DNA of 64,000 bases from Prevotella sp. 10(H) (GCF_000711235.1 NZ_JOMI01000003.1:248001-312000); one strand, 5' to 3'. Positions 1 through 9,414 are shown, counted from the first letter of the stretch. The notes: generated from the letters alone by a model not told the origin. Translations and numbers: made by a program.

Positions 1-19
1 AAATGTTCGTAAGATGCTT

Positions 20-3000
20 TTATCCGTTGTATGTCTGAATATTACACAGGACTTTTTGATAGATCGGATTCTGATTTAATATATAATCATTCCCCACCAT
101 GAAAAGCTGTTCGCGTGCGCGGGTCAATGCAACATTCAGCTTACGGTCTACTGTTCCCTCACGGTTCATATTGCTGAAATATTTCAATTGATAAGGCTTG
201 TTGAAGGAGAATGACAGGATGATTATATCCCTTTGGCTACCCTGATACCGTTCTACCGTGTCGACCATAATATTATTAAGTTCCGGTATGCCGGTTTCTT
301 CCAGTTTTTGCTTTATCAGCGCTATCTGGTTGCGGTAAGGTGCTATAATACCTAGTGTCCGTTCTGGGTCGAAAGGAATGTTGTTTACTTTGTATATTTC
401 CAGTAATGTTTTCGTCAGATTGACTATAACATAAACTTCCGCTCTATTCACCTTATCCGAAATATCCGTATTATCGGTTTCCCTAACGGGAATAAAAGAT
501 ACGCGGTTTTTTGCTGCTAATAGCTGATAGTTGTCATGGATATCATAAACAGGAAAATTCAAAGGTATCTCCTGTCTTTCAGTAGCCGTAACAAGTAAAT
601 TGTCGTAGAAATTTATGTTTACCAGTTCTGAAATATCTCTGTGCATACGCCCGTGATACGTCAGTGTATCGTAAGCTTGTGCCCAGCCTTGTTTCTGGCA
701 AATACGGAACAGCCGCTCAAACAATGATTCGCGGCAATCATACAATCCGATATCGTTCAGTTCTTTTTCTTCTACTTTCGATTTGTCCTCGCTTTGCAGG
801 GTAATTGTAGACAATTGCTTATGGTCCCCAATCATAATGAATTTATCGAATAAGGGCAAAAGTCCGATAATCTGCGGTTCCAGAATCTGGGATGCTTCAT
901 CGATAATAGCGACATAAAATCTTTTAAGGTCGAATAATTCAGGCTTTCCTGTAACAGATGCCAGTGTTCCTACAAATATGCGGGTATTCCTAATAGTATC
1001 CAGCAATTCTTTCCTGCTGTTTGCAGCATGCGATATATTCTGCAACAATCTGTGGCGGTAAGTTTCGCCGCAGGATAACTCACTGCCGATACGTATATAT
1101 TTATCGCAACTGCCTTCATCTTCACACAATGCATTCGAGATAGAGGAGCAAAGCTCATCGACAGCTCTATTGGTATATGCTATGACGAGAATATTGGTAT
1201 CCTGATTTTCATGAAAGCGTTCGATCAACTGACGGGCAAAAATAGATGTCTTTCCTGTTCCCGGAGGACCGACAATCAGAAAATAATCTTCAGCCGATAA
1301 TGCTTTTCTTATGACGCTTTCCTGCTTCTCCTCTTTTGTTATAACAGGATTGTCGTTGTCAGGCGAAAGGGTAGAGGAGGGCCTTTCTAAGCCCAGTAAT
1401 AAGTCCTTTTTATACTGTGGCGCGGAGAGGAATGCAAACAGGCTTTTATACATCGAATTGTAACTATGGTCGAGTTTGTCATGTTCCACTGCCCAATACT
1501 TGTATTTTGTAAAGAATTCCCTATTCCGCTGCTTATACCTGAAACGGAGAATAACTTCGTCCGAGGAAATCTTTACTACTATCCCTTTCAGAATCTGATT
1601 CGTCAATACAGATTCTTCATCGTTTAGCCGCGGATAAAGAATGCATATTTCACCCTCGCGGAAATTGACGCAATCGGCTGAATTAGTACGATAGAAGCGA
1701 ATAACCATGTCGCGTCCGCTATCATCTATATCTTTTATCTCGAGGTTAGCAAGCAATTCGAGGGCATTTTGCCGCTCTTCGAAAGTTGTGTTCCATAGGG
1801 CGGAAACACTCATAGATGAGTCGTAGTTTTCGTCTCCTGCTTTTTGGAGATAAAGTTCGCGGGCGATGAAACCGACATAGCGATAGAAATACATCCTTTC
1901 AAGTGGAGTAGCCTTATCTATAACTTTCTCCATTTCAGCCATTTTGTCAATAAAGAACTGGGGTGTGCGTCCGTAATTATCTATATTGAAAAGGGTTCTA
2001 AAGACTTTCTCTGCCGTGGCGATATTTCCCGTATATAAATCGTGTTCGGTTGCCACAATCAGATTACGTGTATTAATAATCTCCTTTTCCAGTTGCCGGT
2101 ATATGGCTGCAAAACGCAGATTTTCCCCGGCATTTTCGGCAGCAGAATAAAGTATCGTAGGATATATATGCCGCGCATCTTTATTGAACACGCTTTGTAT
2201 CATCAGGCGATAGATAACCGTCTGGGTTTCGTGGTTAGGCGATATCTTAGTTACATCTTCCCGTGGATAGGGAGGTTTGCCCGATTTCAACTCTATAATG
2301 CGGTCGATACCCGTCTCGTCATCTGAAAGTTGTAGCAAGTCGAGTCGCCCCTGAAAACCGTATTTCTCACAAAAGAATGAGGGTTCTAATGTGCAAGATG
2401 CCGTATCGAATCCGGTTACAGGCAAATCGTTCATTACCACCCGTTTAATATTGTCGAATTGCATGCGTGCTTTTACCATAAATTCCTTAAAAGCAGAATT
2501 TTCGGCGATTTCCTTGCAGGCAGCATATTCGAACGGCATTGAGCGGAACGATTTCATAAATACTTCTTCGAAGTCGATATTGGCTGCATCTTCTGCATAA
2601 ATCAGTTCGTCCAGAAAGAAGTTTGCCAGATTTCCCAGCAGGATATAATGAGTATTGGCATTCGGTTCGAATTTGCGGCGAAAATAATGAAGATACGAAC
2701 TACCATACGACTGAAAGCATTCGGCCATTGCAGAGGCATCTATCAGGTAATCGGGTTCCAATACGAATATTTTGGGAATATAATAGCCCGAACTGTCCTG
2801 TTTAGCATCTATCAGATTGAGTTGTGCTCCAATCCACAGACGCTCTATTGTTTCATTGAAAATATGATTGACAGTCGATACATTGTATCTTACTTTCAGT
2901 GTTTCACTATTCTGTGCATCAGACTGGCAGACAAGCAGTTCGTTATCCCTGTCTCTTTCGAGTACCTGTACGCGTATTTTATCTGGCAGGGCAGATTCGG

Positions 3001-3403
3001 TTTGTGTTTGGTAATCGAAAACTGTATCTTCTACATAATCGAAATCTTTTTTTTCTCCATCGATAAATAACAGGAAATTTTCAAGCGCTTCCTTTGCCTG
3101 CTGATATTGGGAGGGTGAAACAAGGTTCTTTTCACTTCGCAAAAGAAAAGAGGATTTTATCCGTATGTTTTGCAGTTGCCATTCCAGATTTTTCGGTAAC
3201 CCGTACTTTTGCCCGATGAAGACAAGGCGCGAAAATAAAGAAGGAAACTGCAAGGACTCACTTGCGGTGATTTCCTTGCAGCTTCTTTCGAGTATCCGTT
3301 TCAGTCGGATATATTTATTTCTTAACGATAGGTCGGAACTATCTGTTTGTTGTATCTCGGAGAGATAGGTAGAGAATAGCGGCTTTGAGATATCCTCAGG
3401 CAT
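20..3403 (-). CDS. Dna2-like PD-(D/E)XK nuclease fused to superfamily I helicase
   Basis: The 1127-residue protein looks like a DNA end-processing or repair enzyme that unwinds and cuts DNA in the cytoplasm. The N-terminal half holds a Cas4/Dna2-type nuclease pattern: GRLDLL near residue 350, IIELKSGK near 370 and QTVIYRLM near 393. The C-terminal half is a helicase with Walker A GPPGTGKTS near 713, Walker B IIDEASQ, GDHKQLST, IAPYRNQ, VDTVERYQGSQRDII and the motif VI-like VALTRAREQLFMVGND. The start lies 2 bases after the stop of the upstream lipoprotein gene, so the two are probably co-transcribed. The stop codon is complete at the window edge. The domain call is firm; whether it serves repair or defence cannot be told. 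Confidence 0.88.
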   Translation of the reverse strand: MPEDISKPLFSTYLSEIQQTDSSDLSLRNKYIRLKRILERSCKEITASESLQFPSLFSRLVFIGQKYGLPKNLEWQLQNIRIKSSFLLRSEKNLVSPSQYQQAKEALENFLLFIDGEKKDFDYVEDTVFDYQTQTESALPDKIRVQVLERDRDNELLVCQSDAQNSETLKVRYNVSTVNHIFNETIERLWIGAQLNLIDAKQDSSGYYIPKIFVLEPDYLIDASAMAECFQSYGSSYLHYFRRKFEPNANTHYILLGNLANFFLDELIYAEDAANIDFEEVFMKSFRSMPFEYAACKEIAENSAFKEFMVKARMQFDNIKRVVMNDLPVTGFDTASCTLEPSFFCEKYGFQGRLDLLQLSDDETGIDRIIELKSGKPPYPREDVTKISPNHETQTVIYRLMIQSVFNKDARHIYPTILYSAAENAGENLRFAAIYRQLEKEIINTRNLIVATEHDLYTGNIATAEKVFRTLFNIDNYGRTPQFFIDKMAEMEKVIDKATPLERMYFYRYVGFIARELYLQKAGDENYDSSMSVSALWNTTFEERQNALELLANLEIKDIDDSGRDMVIRFYRTNSADCVNFREGEICILYPRLNDEESVLTNQILKGIVVKISSDEVILRFRYKQRNREFFTKYKYWAVEHDKLDHSYNSMYKSLFAFLSAPQYKKDLLLGLERPSSTLSPDNDNPVITKEEKQESVIRKALSAEDYFLIVGPPGTGKTSIFARQLIERFHENQDTNILVIAYTNRAVDELCSSISNALCEDEGSCDKYIRIGSELSCGETYRHRLLQNISHAANSRKELLDTIRNTRIFVGTLASVTGKPELFDLKRFYVAIIDEASQILEPQIIGLLPLFDKFIMIGDHKQLSTITLQSEDKSKVEEKELNDIGLYDCRESLFERLFRICQKQGWAQAYDTLTYHGRMHRDISELVNINFYDNLLVTATERQEIPLNFPVYDIHDNYQLLAAKNRVSFIPVRETDNTDISDKVNRAEVYVIVNLTKTLLEIYKVNNIPFDPERTLGIIAPYRNQIALIKQKLEETGIPELNNIMVDTVERYQGSQRDIIILSFSFNKPYQLKYFSNMNREGTVDRKLNVALTRAREQLFMVGNDYILNQNPIYQKVLCNIQTYNG

Positions 3404-3405
3404 AT

Positions 3406-3912
3406 TTATTCACGGACATAAAGATCAAGATCTACACCAAATTCAATGTCGTAATCCGAATCTATATCTCCTTTGCCATCTACTATAATAGTAGCATACC
3501 CATAACGCCGTATCTGTTCTATCATCATATCAAGGAAATACTGCGCTTGATCAGTTTCATCCTGAACAGGAAAATCGAAATGTATAACATCGTATTGTAG
3601 CTTAGCATTCGTCCCTTCTACACGGAGATCCATCCAGTCTATATATCCATCAGTATAGACATATATATCAGAATAGCCGCTGATAAATTTTATATCATGG
3701 ATTTCCACATATCTGTTATTTCCTCTTAGTCTGATATTATCTTCATAAACTCTGAAACTTGTCTGAAAGACCTTATTGGTTGTAACTGTTAATTCAGCTG
3801 TATAATCCAAGCGCCCTCTATCCCAGTAGTAATGATCATCTTTCGAACACGACGAAAAAGAGAATAATACTACCAGAGAAAAGAGAACAGCAAAATAAGT
3901 ATACTTCTTCAT
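3406..3912 (-). CDS. small lipoprotein of unknown function
   Basis: This 168-residue protein has a lipoprotein signal peptide: a charged MKKYTYF start, a hydrophobic stretch and the lipobox FSSC near residue 22. It is therefore expected on the inner or outer membrane facing the periplasm or surface. The rest is rich in aromatic and acidic residues with alternating beta-like segments; I recognise no family. It is the first gene of a two-gene unit with the nuclease-helicase, 2 bases downstream. A minus-strand -7 element (TACCTTTG, 3934-3941) lies 22 bases upstream of the ATG. Confidence 0.75.
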   Translation of the reverse strand: MKKYTYFAVLFSLVVLFSFSSCSKDDHYYWDRGRLDYTAELTVTTNKVFQTSFRVYEDNIRLRGNNRYVEIHDIKFISGYSDIYVYTDGYIDWMDLRVEGTNAKLQYDVIHFDFPVQDETDQAQYFLDMMIEQIRRYGYATIIVDGKGDIDSDYDIEFGVDLDLYVRE

Positions 3913-3933
3913 ATTTTTTTAAATTTTATGTTA

Positions 3934-3941
3934 CAAAGGTA
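3934..3941 (-). promoter_or_regulatory. -7 promoter element for the lipoprotein/helicase pair
   Basis: Read on the minus strand this is TACCTTTG, matching the Bacteroidota -7 consensus TAnnTTTG, placed 22 bases before the lipoprotein ATG. I see no clear -33 TTTG. Confidence 0.5.
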
Positions 3942-4035
3942 TATTAATTTATTCTTATATCATATATGACTAAGAAAAACCCGTTTTGTAACATCGGGAT
4001 TGTGAGATATAGAAAAAATTTATAAAAGGTAAACA

Positions 4036-4066
4036 TTTATTTATTAAAAAGGTTTATATATATTTG
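4036..4066 (+). promoter_or_regulatory. promoter of the thiamine uptake operon
   Basis: TTTA (4036-4039), a 19-base spacer and TATATTTG (4059-4066) match the Bacteroidota -33/-7 pattern TTTG-N19-TAnnTTTG with one change. Transcription would start near 4073, just before the TPP riboswitch, so the whole aptamer would be in the leader. Confidence 0.6.
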
Positions 4067-4074
4067 CACCGAAA

Positions 4075-4154
4075 TCTTTAGGGGTGCCTTAATAAAACGG
4101 GCTGAGATCACACCCATAAAACCTGATCCGGGTAATGCCGGCGGAGGGAAAAGA
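4075..4154 (+). promoter_or_regulatory. TPP riboswitch (THI element)
   Basis: The conserved blocks of the thiamine pyrophosphate aptamer are all present in order: GGGGTGCC (4081-4088), CTGAGA (4102-4107), ACCC (4111-4114 region), ACCTGATCCGGGTAATGCC (4121-4139) and the closing AGGGAAAAG, whose AAAG pairs with CTTT at 4076-4079 to make P1. It heads a TonB receptor and a PnuC-type permease, so thiamine pyrophosphate should turn their expression off. The expression platform is not obvious: an imperfect hairpin follows (AAGAATGCA 4154-4162 with TGCATATTCTT 4173-4183) but has no U-run behind it. A CCCCTTTTTT stretch lies at 4210-4219. Confidence 0.95.
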
Positions 4155-4278
4155 AGAATGCAATTGCGCACATGCATATTCTTACATTTCGGGAAATTAT
4201 CTTATCAAACCCCTTTTTTGTTTAACATCAGGATATATAACGTAAAGATTGTTATATCCGTATAAATTATGTCTTTAA

Positions 4279-6507
4279 ATGAAAAAGGTCATCTGGGTTT
4301 TTATTGCACTTTTCATAAGCGCGGTAGGAGCCATTTATTCACAACCACAGGCGGATAGTTTAAAACTTGTCAAACTGGAAGAAGTCGTAGTTTCTGCTAC
4401 ACGGGTAAGCCGTGGCGCACCTATCGCTTATTCCGATGTAGGCGAAGTGGAGATAAAAAAGGATAATGCTGCAAAGAATATCCCTTTTATATTGCAGACT
4501 TTGCCCTCGGTAGTGTCTTATACCGAAGGCGGAACGGCTGTGGGAAATACGGCGCTTCGCATCAGGGGAACGGATGCCAGCCGTATAAATGTGACACTGA
4601 ATGGTATGCCGTTGAATAATCCTGAAAGTCAGGAAGTATATTGGGTGAACCTGCCTGATTTATCCAACTCCCTGCAAAGCATGCAGGTGCAGCGTGGTGT
4701 CGGTACATCTACCAACGGTACCGCTTCTTTCGGCGCCAGCATTTCTATGCAGACAGCCGGAGGAAAAGGCGGTAAGCCCTATGCCGATTTGTCGTCGGCA
4801 TACGGGCAATACAATACGTTATTGCTGACGGGTGCTGCCGGAACAGGAATATTGAAGAACGGCTTGTCGCTGGATGCGCGCTATTCATATATAAAAAGTG
4901 ACGGATATATCCGCAACGGGAAAGTAGACCATAAGAATATCTATGCTGCTCTTTCGCATTATACCGATAACCAAATGATTCGCCTGATATATATGAACGG
5001 GATACAGCATACGGGCATCACATGGGAAGGGATAAGCCCTGAAATGGTGAGCACCGACAGGCGTTACAATCCTGCGGGGAAATATACCGATGATAACGGG
5101 AAAGAACGCTATTACGATAACGAAACAGATAATTATTATTCGAATATCGGTCAATTGATTTATACACGCTATCTTTCCCATTCATTGACTCTGAATGCAA
5201 ATCTTAATTATAATAACGGGTTCGGCTATTATGAAAATTATAAAGTAGATGAAACTTATGAGGACTACGGATTAGGAAATCAGACTGTCGACGGAAAGAC
5301 TTACAGCACTTCCGACTTAATCCTGCGCAAACTGATGCGTAACGATTTCTATGTGGGCAGTCTTAATCTCGATTATAAAGTCGGGAAGTTCGGATTCATG
5401 CTCGGAGGAATGTACAGTTACTATGACGGTTCGCATTACGGACGTTTGCTTTGGGTAAAGCATAATGAAAATATACCTGACGGCTATAACTGGAACCGCA
5501 ATACGGCAATAAAGCAGGAGGCCAGCGCATTTTTGAAAGCAGAATACCGACCGCTGGACAATCTGTCGTTATTTGCCGAAGTTCAGGAACGGTATATCGA
5601 TTACCGTATGAGAGGACGAGATGACGACCTGATGGACTTAACGAATAAGAATTACTATAATTTTGTGAATCCTAAAGGTGGTATCTCTGTTCGCTTCAGT
5701 AATTATAATGAAGTTTACGGCTCATTCGGTATTTCCAATCGTGAGCCGCTTCGCGCCGACCTGAAAGAATCGCTGAAAGGTGGTGTTGCGCGCAGTATTA
5801 CATCCGAAAGATTGTACGACTACGAACTGGGATATAAATATGCGAATTCTTTTATCTCTTTTAGCGCTAATCTTTATTATATGGATTATAAAGACCAGTT
5901 GGTACAAACCGGAAAACTAAATGATATAGGTTATAAATTACAGGAAAATGTACCCGATAGTTACCGTACAGGAATAGAATTTTCGCTGGCCTATACTCCT
6001 ACAGGATGGCTCCGTCTGGATGGAAACCTGACACTGAGCCGTAATAAGATAAAGAATTACACAGCCTATACCGATGTATTCGATAATGCGGATAACTGGA
6101 ATCTGATAAGACAGGATGCCGAGTTTTATAAATCGACGGATATATCCTTTTCACCCAAAACGGTGGGTAGTCTGTCAATTACATTCAAACCTTTCGAAAA
6201 GAAAGATTTTAGCCTCTCATTTATCAATAAATATGTAGGCAAAATGTATTATGATAATACTTCGAGTGCGGATAAACGTTTGCAGGATTATTTTGTTACA
6301 GATATGGTAGCATCCTATACACTGGATGCAAATAAAATAGGAAAATTCGATTTCCAGTTCTTTATTAATAATCTGGCAAGTATCAAATACAGTGCAAACG
6401 CATGGGTATATACAGCCCATTTCGAAGATGGTTCGGAGATTGTGGATAGAGGATTATATCCTCAGGCAGGAACAAATCTGTTAGGTAAAATAAGATACCG
6501 TTTCTGA
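4279..6507 (+). CDS. TonB-dependent receptor, probable thiamine transporter
   Basis: A 742-residue outer-membrane receptor that should import thiamine or a phosphate ester using TonB energy. A signal peptide (MKKVIWVFIALFISAVGAIYS) is followed by the TonB-box-like LEEVVVSATR near residues 33-42, then a plug domain with LRIRGTDASRINVTLNGMPL and a long beta-barrel ending in the aromatic IRYRF typical of outer-membrane proteins. It has no N-terminal carboxypeptidase-regulatory domain, unlike SusC proteins. The substrate is inferred from the TPP riboswitch 124 bases upstream and from the PnuC-family permease downstream. Confidence 0.92.
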   Translation: MKKVIWVFIALFISAVGAIYSQPQADSLKLVKLEEVVVSATRVSRGAPIAYSDVGEVEIKKDNAAKNIPFILQTLPSVVSYTEGGTAVGNTALRIRGTDASRINVTLNGMPLNNPESQEVYWVNLPDLSNSLQSMQVQRGVGTSTNGTASFGASISMQTAGGKGGKPYADLSSAYGQYNTLLLTGAAGTGILKNGLSLDARYSYIKSDGYIRNGKVDHKNIYAALSHYTDNQMIRLIYMNGIQHTGITWEGISPEMVSTDRRYNPAGKYTDDNGKERYYDNETDNYYSNIGQLIYTRYLSHSLTLNANLNYNNGFGYYENYKVDETYEDYGLGNQTVDGKTYSTSDLILRKLMRNDFYVGSLNLDYKVGKFGFMLGGMYSYYDGSHYGRLLWVKHNENIPDGYNWNRNTAIKQEASAFLKAEYRPLDNLSLFAEVQERYIDYRMRGRDDDLMDLTNKNYYNFVNPKGGISVRFSNYNEVYGSFGISNREPLRADLKESLKGGVARSITSERLYDYELGYKYANSFISFSANLYYMDYKDQLVQTGKLNDIGYKLQENVPDSYRTGIEFSLAYTPTGWLRLDGNLTLSRNKIKNYTAYTDVFDNADNWNLIRQDAEFYKSTDISFSPKTVGSLSITFKPFEKKDFSLSFINKYVGKMYYDNTSSADKRLQDYFVTDMVASYTLDANKIGKFDFQFFINNLASIKYSANAWVYTAHFEDGSEIVDRGLYPQAGTNLLGKIRYRF

Positions 6508-6523
6508 AAAAATGTAGGATGAT

Positions 6524-6563
6524 AGCGGAGCATCATTTTTTGCCATACCTTTGGTGCTCCGCT
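6524..6563 (+). promoter_or_regulatory. intercistronic hairpin with a possible internal -7 element
   Basis: AGCGGAGCA (6524-6532) and TGCTCCGCT (6555-6563) are perfect 9-base complements around a 22-base loop, between the receptor and the permease. No U-run follows, so it is more likely an mRNA-stability or processing structure than a terminator. Its 3' half contains TACCTTTG (6546-6553), a perfect -7 match placed 26 bases before the permease ATG. Confidence 0.5.
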
Positions 6564-6578
6564 TAATAAATATAAAGA

Positions 6579-7178
6579 ATGGATATAATACTCACTTTTA
6601 TAGAAGATAACTGGATAAGTATAACCGGTGCAATTATCGGGCTCATTTATTTGTATCTCGAGTATAAGGCGAATGTGTGGATGTGGGCGGCAAGTATTGT
6701 AATGGCGGCATTCTACATTTATATATTCTATCATACGGAGCTGTATGCCAGTATGGGGATTTATATCTATTTCTTTATGGCTTCCATATATGGCTGGGTA
6801 GTATGGATAATGCGGAACCGAGATAAAGAATCGGGTGCGGAAATAATTACATCGGTCGATAAGAAATATGTACTGCCCATAATCATTGGAGTAATTATAA
6901 TAGCAGTCATTATTTACTTCATCCTTAAGCACTTTAGCCATAATATTCTCTTGGTGACCATAGGCGATGCGCTTACAACCTCACTGAATATTGTCGCCTT
7001 GTGGATGATTTCCCGTAAATGGGCAGAGCAATGGTTGCTGGTTATACCTGCCAATGCCATTTCCAGCATTCTACTGTTCGTACAGCACGATATGATGTCG
7101 GGCATTTTATTCTTTATTTTCTTTATTGTCTCCATTATGGGATACCGCAACTGGAAAAAAATGATTTTAACATACTGA
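6579..7178 (+). CDS. pnuT: PnuC-family vitamin permease, probable thiamine transporter PnuT
   Basis: This 199-residue integral membrane protein has about seven hydrophobic segments and the PnuC-family look: a short N-terminus with IGLIYLYLEYKANVWMWAAS, then SIYGWVVWIM and a late VIPANAIS segment. Family members facilitate vitamin diffusion across the inner membrane, trapped by cytoplasmic phosphorylation. The TPP riboswitch and thiamine-type receptor upstream argue for thiamine rather than nicotinamide riboside. Bacteroidota often add a thiamine pyrophosphokinase gene to this operon; none follows here. Confidence 0.87.
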   Translation: MDIILTFIEDNWISITGAIIGLIYLYLEYKANVWMWAASIVMAAFYIYIFYHTELYASMGIYIYFFMASIYGWVVWIMRNRDKESGAEIITSVDKKYVLPIIIGVIIIAVIIYFILKHFSHNILLVTIGDALTTSLNIVALWMISRKWAEQWLLVIPANAISSILLFVQHDMMSGILFFIFFIVSIMGYRNWKKMILTY

Positions 7179-7247
7179 AAGCCTTGAAAATAAAGTAAAG
7201 AAACTCTATAAAACCAATATTTATTCTCATTAATAGATAAATACTGT

Positions 7248-7255
7248 TATCTTTA
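7248..7255 (+). promoter_or_regulatory. -7 promoter element of the polysaccharide operon
   Basis: TATCTTTA (7248-7255) matches TAnnTTTG except the last base, and stands 27 bases before the first glycosyltransferase ATG. It would separate the polysaccharide operon from the thiamine genes, which end 104 bases upstream. Confidence 0.4.
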
Positions 7256-7282
7256 CATTTTAGATACGTAAGATTAGAGAGG

Positions 7283-8350
7283 TTGATGAGGATTTTCCAG
7301 ATTATAACTGTTTCTGAATATGGAGGAGCCCAGACTATCGTAGCAAATCTTGTTAAAACATTAGGTGACGAACATGAACTTTTTGTTTTGTACGGAGGTG
7401 ATGGTGAAGCTTGGAACACATTAGGAAACAACTTTACAAAAATAAAATTAAACAATCATCGCAAAGAAGTTTCATTAAGGGATATAGGTCTTCTTCTGAA
7501 GCTTTTTTATTACAGGTTCAAATATAAACCGGATGTGGTTCATCTCCATTCATCAAAAATGGGGGTGCTGGGGCGTATTGCTTTCAGCCGTAAGAAGACA
7601 GTATATACAGTACACGGCTTCGATTCTATCCGTAAGGCATTCAGCCGTTTTCTGGTAATCGAAAAATTTTTGAGGAATAAGGTATTCAGGATTATAGGGG
7701 TAAGCCACTATGACGTGAATATGATGCGAGAAGAAGGTATATACAAAAAAGTAGAGTGCATATATAACGGTGTGGCCGATTTATATCTCGAGAGGTTTGA
7801 ATATAAAGACCGTATAACGGAACAGCTGGAATCGATAAAGCAGTCACATTTCGGACTCATTATGTGCATATCGCGCATATCCAAGCAGAAGAAATTCGAT
7901 TTATTCCTTGATATTGCCACCCGGATGCCTCATTGTGCATTTGTATGGATTGGAAATAAAAAGGAAGTAACAAATACACCTTCCAATGTCTTTTGTTTGG
8001 GAGAAGCCGAATTGGCATGCGCTTATCTTAAATATGCCGATGTATTTGCCCTGCCGTCCAATTATGAAGGGTTGCCGATGTCGATGCTGGAAGCGCTGGC
8101 TTTCGGTGTTCCTGTTGTGGCATCGGCTGTTGGAGGTGTGACAGAGGTGCTCGACGGTAAAAACGGCTTTGCTGTGGAGAACAATGTGGATTTATTCGTA
8201 GAAAAATTAGAATATATACTTTCAGACGAAAAGATAAAAAAAGACATGTCTTTGTGTGCAAGACAGTCATATCTTGCTAACTTTACAATCGAAAAAATGG
8301 TAGACGGATATAAATCCGTTTTTAATGCAATCGTTGCAAATAAGAAATGA
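7283..8350 (+). CDS. glycosyltransferase family 4 (GT-B fold)
   Basis: A 355-residue retaining glycosyltransferase. The N-terminal acceptor domain shows SEYGGAQTIVANL near residue 10 and VVHLHSSKMGVLGRIA near 85-100. The C-terminal nucleotide-sugar domain has the E-x7-E signature NYEGLPMSMLEAL near residue 260. It opens the polysaccharide operon and its stop overlaps the next gene by 4 bases (ATGA), which indicates translational coupling. The donor sugar cannot be read; GDP-heptose made by genes downstream is one candidate. Confidence 0.9.
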   Translation: MMRIFQIITVSEYGGAQTIVANLVKTLGDEHELFVLYGGDGEAWNTLGNNFTKIKLNNHRKEVSLRDIGLLLKLFYYRFKYKPDVVHLHSSKMGVLGRIAFSRKKTVYTVHGFDSIRKAFSRFLVIEKFLRNKVFRIIGVSHYDVNMMREEGIYKKVECIYNGVADLYLERFEYKDRITEQLESIKQSHFGLIMCISRISKQKKFDLFLDIATRMPHCAFVWIGNKKEVTNTPSNVFCLGEAELACAYLKYADVFALPSNYEGLPMSMLEALAFGVPVVASAVGGVTEVLDGKNGFAVENNVDLFVEKLEYILSDEKIKKDMSLCARQSYLANFTIEKMVDGYKSVFNAIVANKK

Positions 8351-9411
8351 ACAATCCTCTTGTTTCGGTATTGATACCTTGTTATAATGTGGAAAAATAT
8401 GTCGAAGAATCGGTTAATTCGATTCTCAAGCAGACATATACCAATCTACAGGTTATACTAATTAATGATTGCTCTACCGATCGTACCGGAGAAATATTAC
8501 AAAGGCTTGCCGGAGAGGACTCCCGTATTACTATATTTGAAAATGAGAAAAACCTTAAATTGATAGTAACCTTAAATAAAGGTTTGGCCTATTGTAAAGG
8601 TGAATATATCGCGCGTATGGATGCAGACGATATTTCATTGCCAACCCGCATTGAAAAAGAAGTCACATTTCTTGAGCGCAACAGAGATCATGATATTGTA
8701 AGCACTCTTTTTTATGCTTTCAGGACTGAAAATCCGGGTAAACGTGATTTTCATCACAGCCCGCTGAAAGATGAAGAACTCAGGGCTTATTTGTTATTTA
8801 AGTCAGGTATCTGTCATCCGGCAGTAATGATACGTAAACGTGTTTTCACCGAATTGGGGCTTGGTTTCGAAACTGAGTATCTGCATGTCGAAGATTATGC
8901 CTTGTGGTCGAAAGCGATGTATAAAACCAAACTGGCAAATGTTGGAGAGCCATTGTTACTATACCGGGTACATAAGTCGCAAATATCATCGGTGCATGAA
9001 GATTTACAGACAGATAATAAAAAGAAAGTGTTCAAGATACATTGCCGGCATTTAGGATTGCCGACAGATAATGAATTTATAGATATTTATTCGTCTGTAG
9101 CAGAATGCGTACCTTTGCATTCTTCTTTTAAATATCTCGATAAATGCGAGGATTTTATGCTTTCCCTAATCAATATAAATAAAGAAAAGCCATTTTGTGA
9201 TGCGAAATATCTGGAGCGGATGCTGTCTATACATTGGCTGCGGCTATGTGCAAACTCCCGTCTGGGGCTGAAAGTGATGAGTAGGTTAAAAAAATCTCCA
9301 TTCTATAAGGAAGAAAATTACACTTCGAGAGATTTTGCCGTTCTTTACACAAAGTGTACTTTTAAGCTTAAATATAAAAAATCGTTTATTTATAAACTTG
9401 TTTTCAGATAA
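8347..9411 (+). CDS. glycosyltransferase family 2 (GT-A fold)
   Basis: A 354-residue inverting glycosyltransferase. The N-terminus is classical GT2: VSVLIPCYNVEKYVEESVNS at residues 5-24, INDCSTDRT near 39-47 and the metal-binding MDADD near 95-99. The C-terminal third is an undefined helical tail. It is coupled by a 4-base overlap to the GT4 gene before it and is 3 bases from the polymerase gene after it. It likely adds one sugar to the lipid-linked repeat unit on the cytoplasmic side. Confidence 0.9.
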   Translation: MNNPLVSVLIPCYNVEKYVEESVNSILKQTYTNLQVILINDCSTDRTGEILQRLAGEDSRITIFENEKNLKLIVTLNKGLAYCKGEYIARMDADDISLPTRIEKEVTFLERNRDHDIVSTLFYAFRTENPGKRDFHHSPLKDEELRAYLLFKSGICHPAVMIRKRVFTELGLGFETEYLHVEDYALWSKAMYKTKLANVGEPLLLYRVHKSQISSVHEDLQTDNKKKVFKIHCRHLGLPTDNEFIDIYSSVAECVPLHSSFKYLDKCEDFMLSLININKEKPFCDAKYLERMLSIHWLRLCANSRLGLKVMSRLKKSPFYKEENYTSRDFAVLYTKCTFKLKYKKSFIYKLVFR

Positions 9412-9414
9412 CCA

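Noticed and set aside
2042-3070. Several plus-strand open frames opposite the nuclease-helicase
   Set aside because: All antisense to conserved enzyme motifs, with rare start contexts and no recognisable proteins.
4154-4219. Intrinsic terminator as riboswitch expression platform
   Set aside because: The hairpin at 4154-4183 has no U-run behind it and the CCCCTTTTTT stretch has no convincing stem before it; the control mechanism stays open.
6462-6941. Minus-strand open frame of 159 codons over the end of the TonB receptor and start of pnuT
   Set aside because: Lies opposite two well-supported genes, has no family resemblance and has a composition typical of antisense frames.
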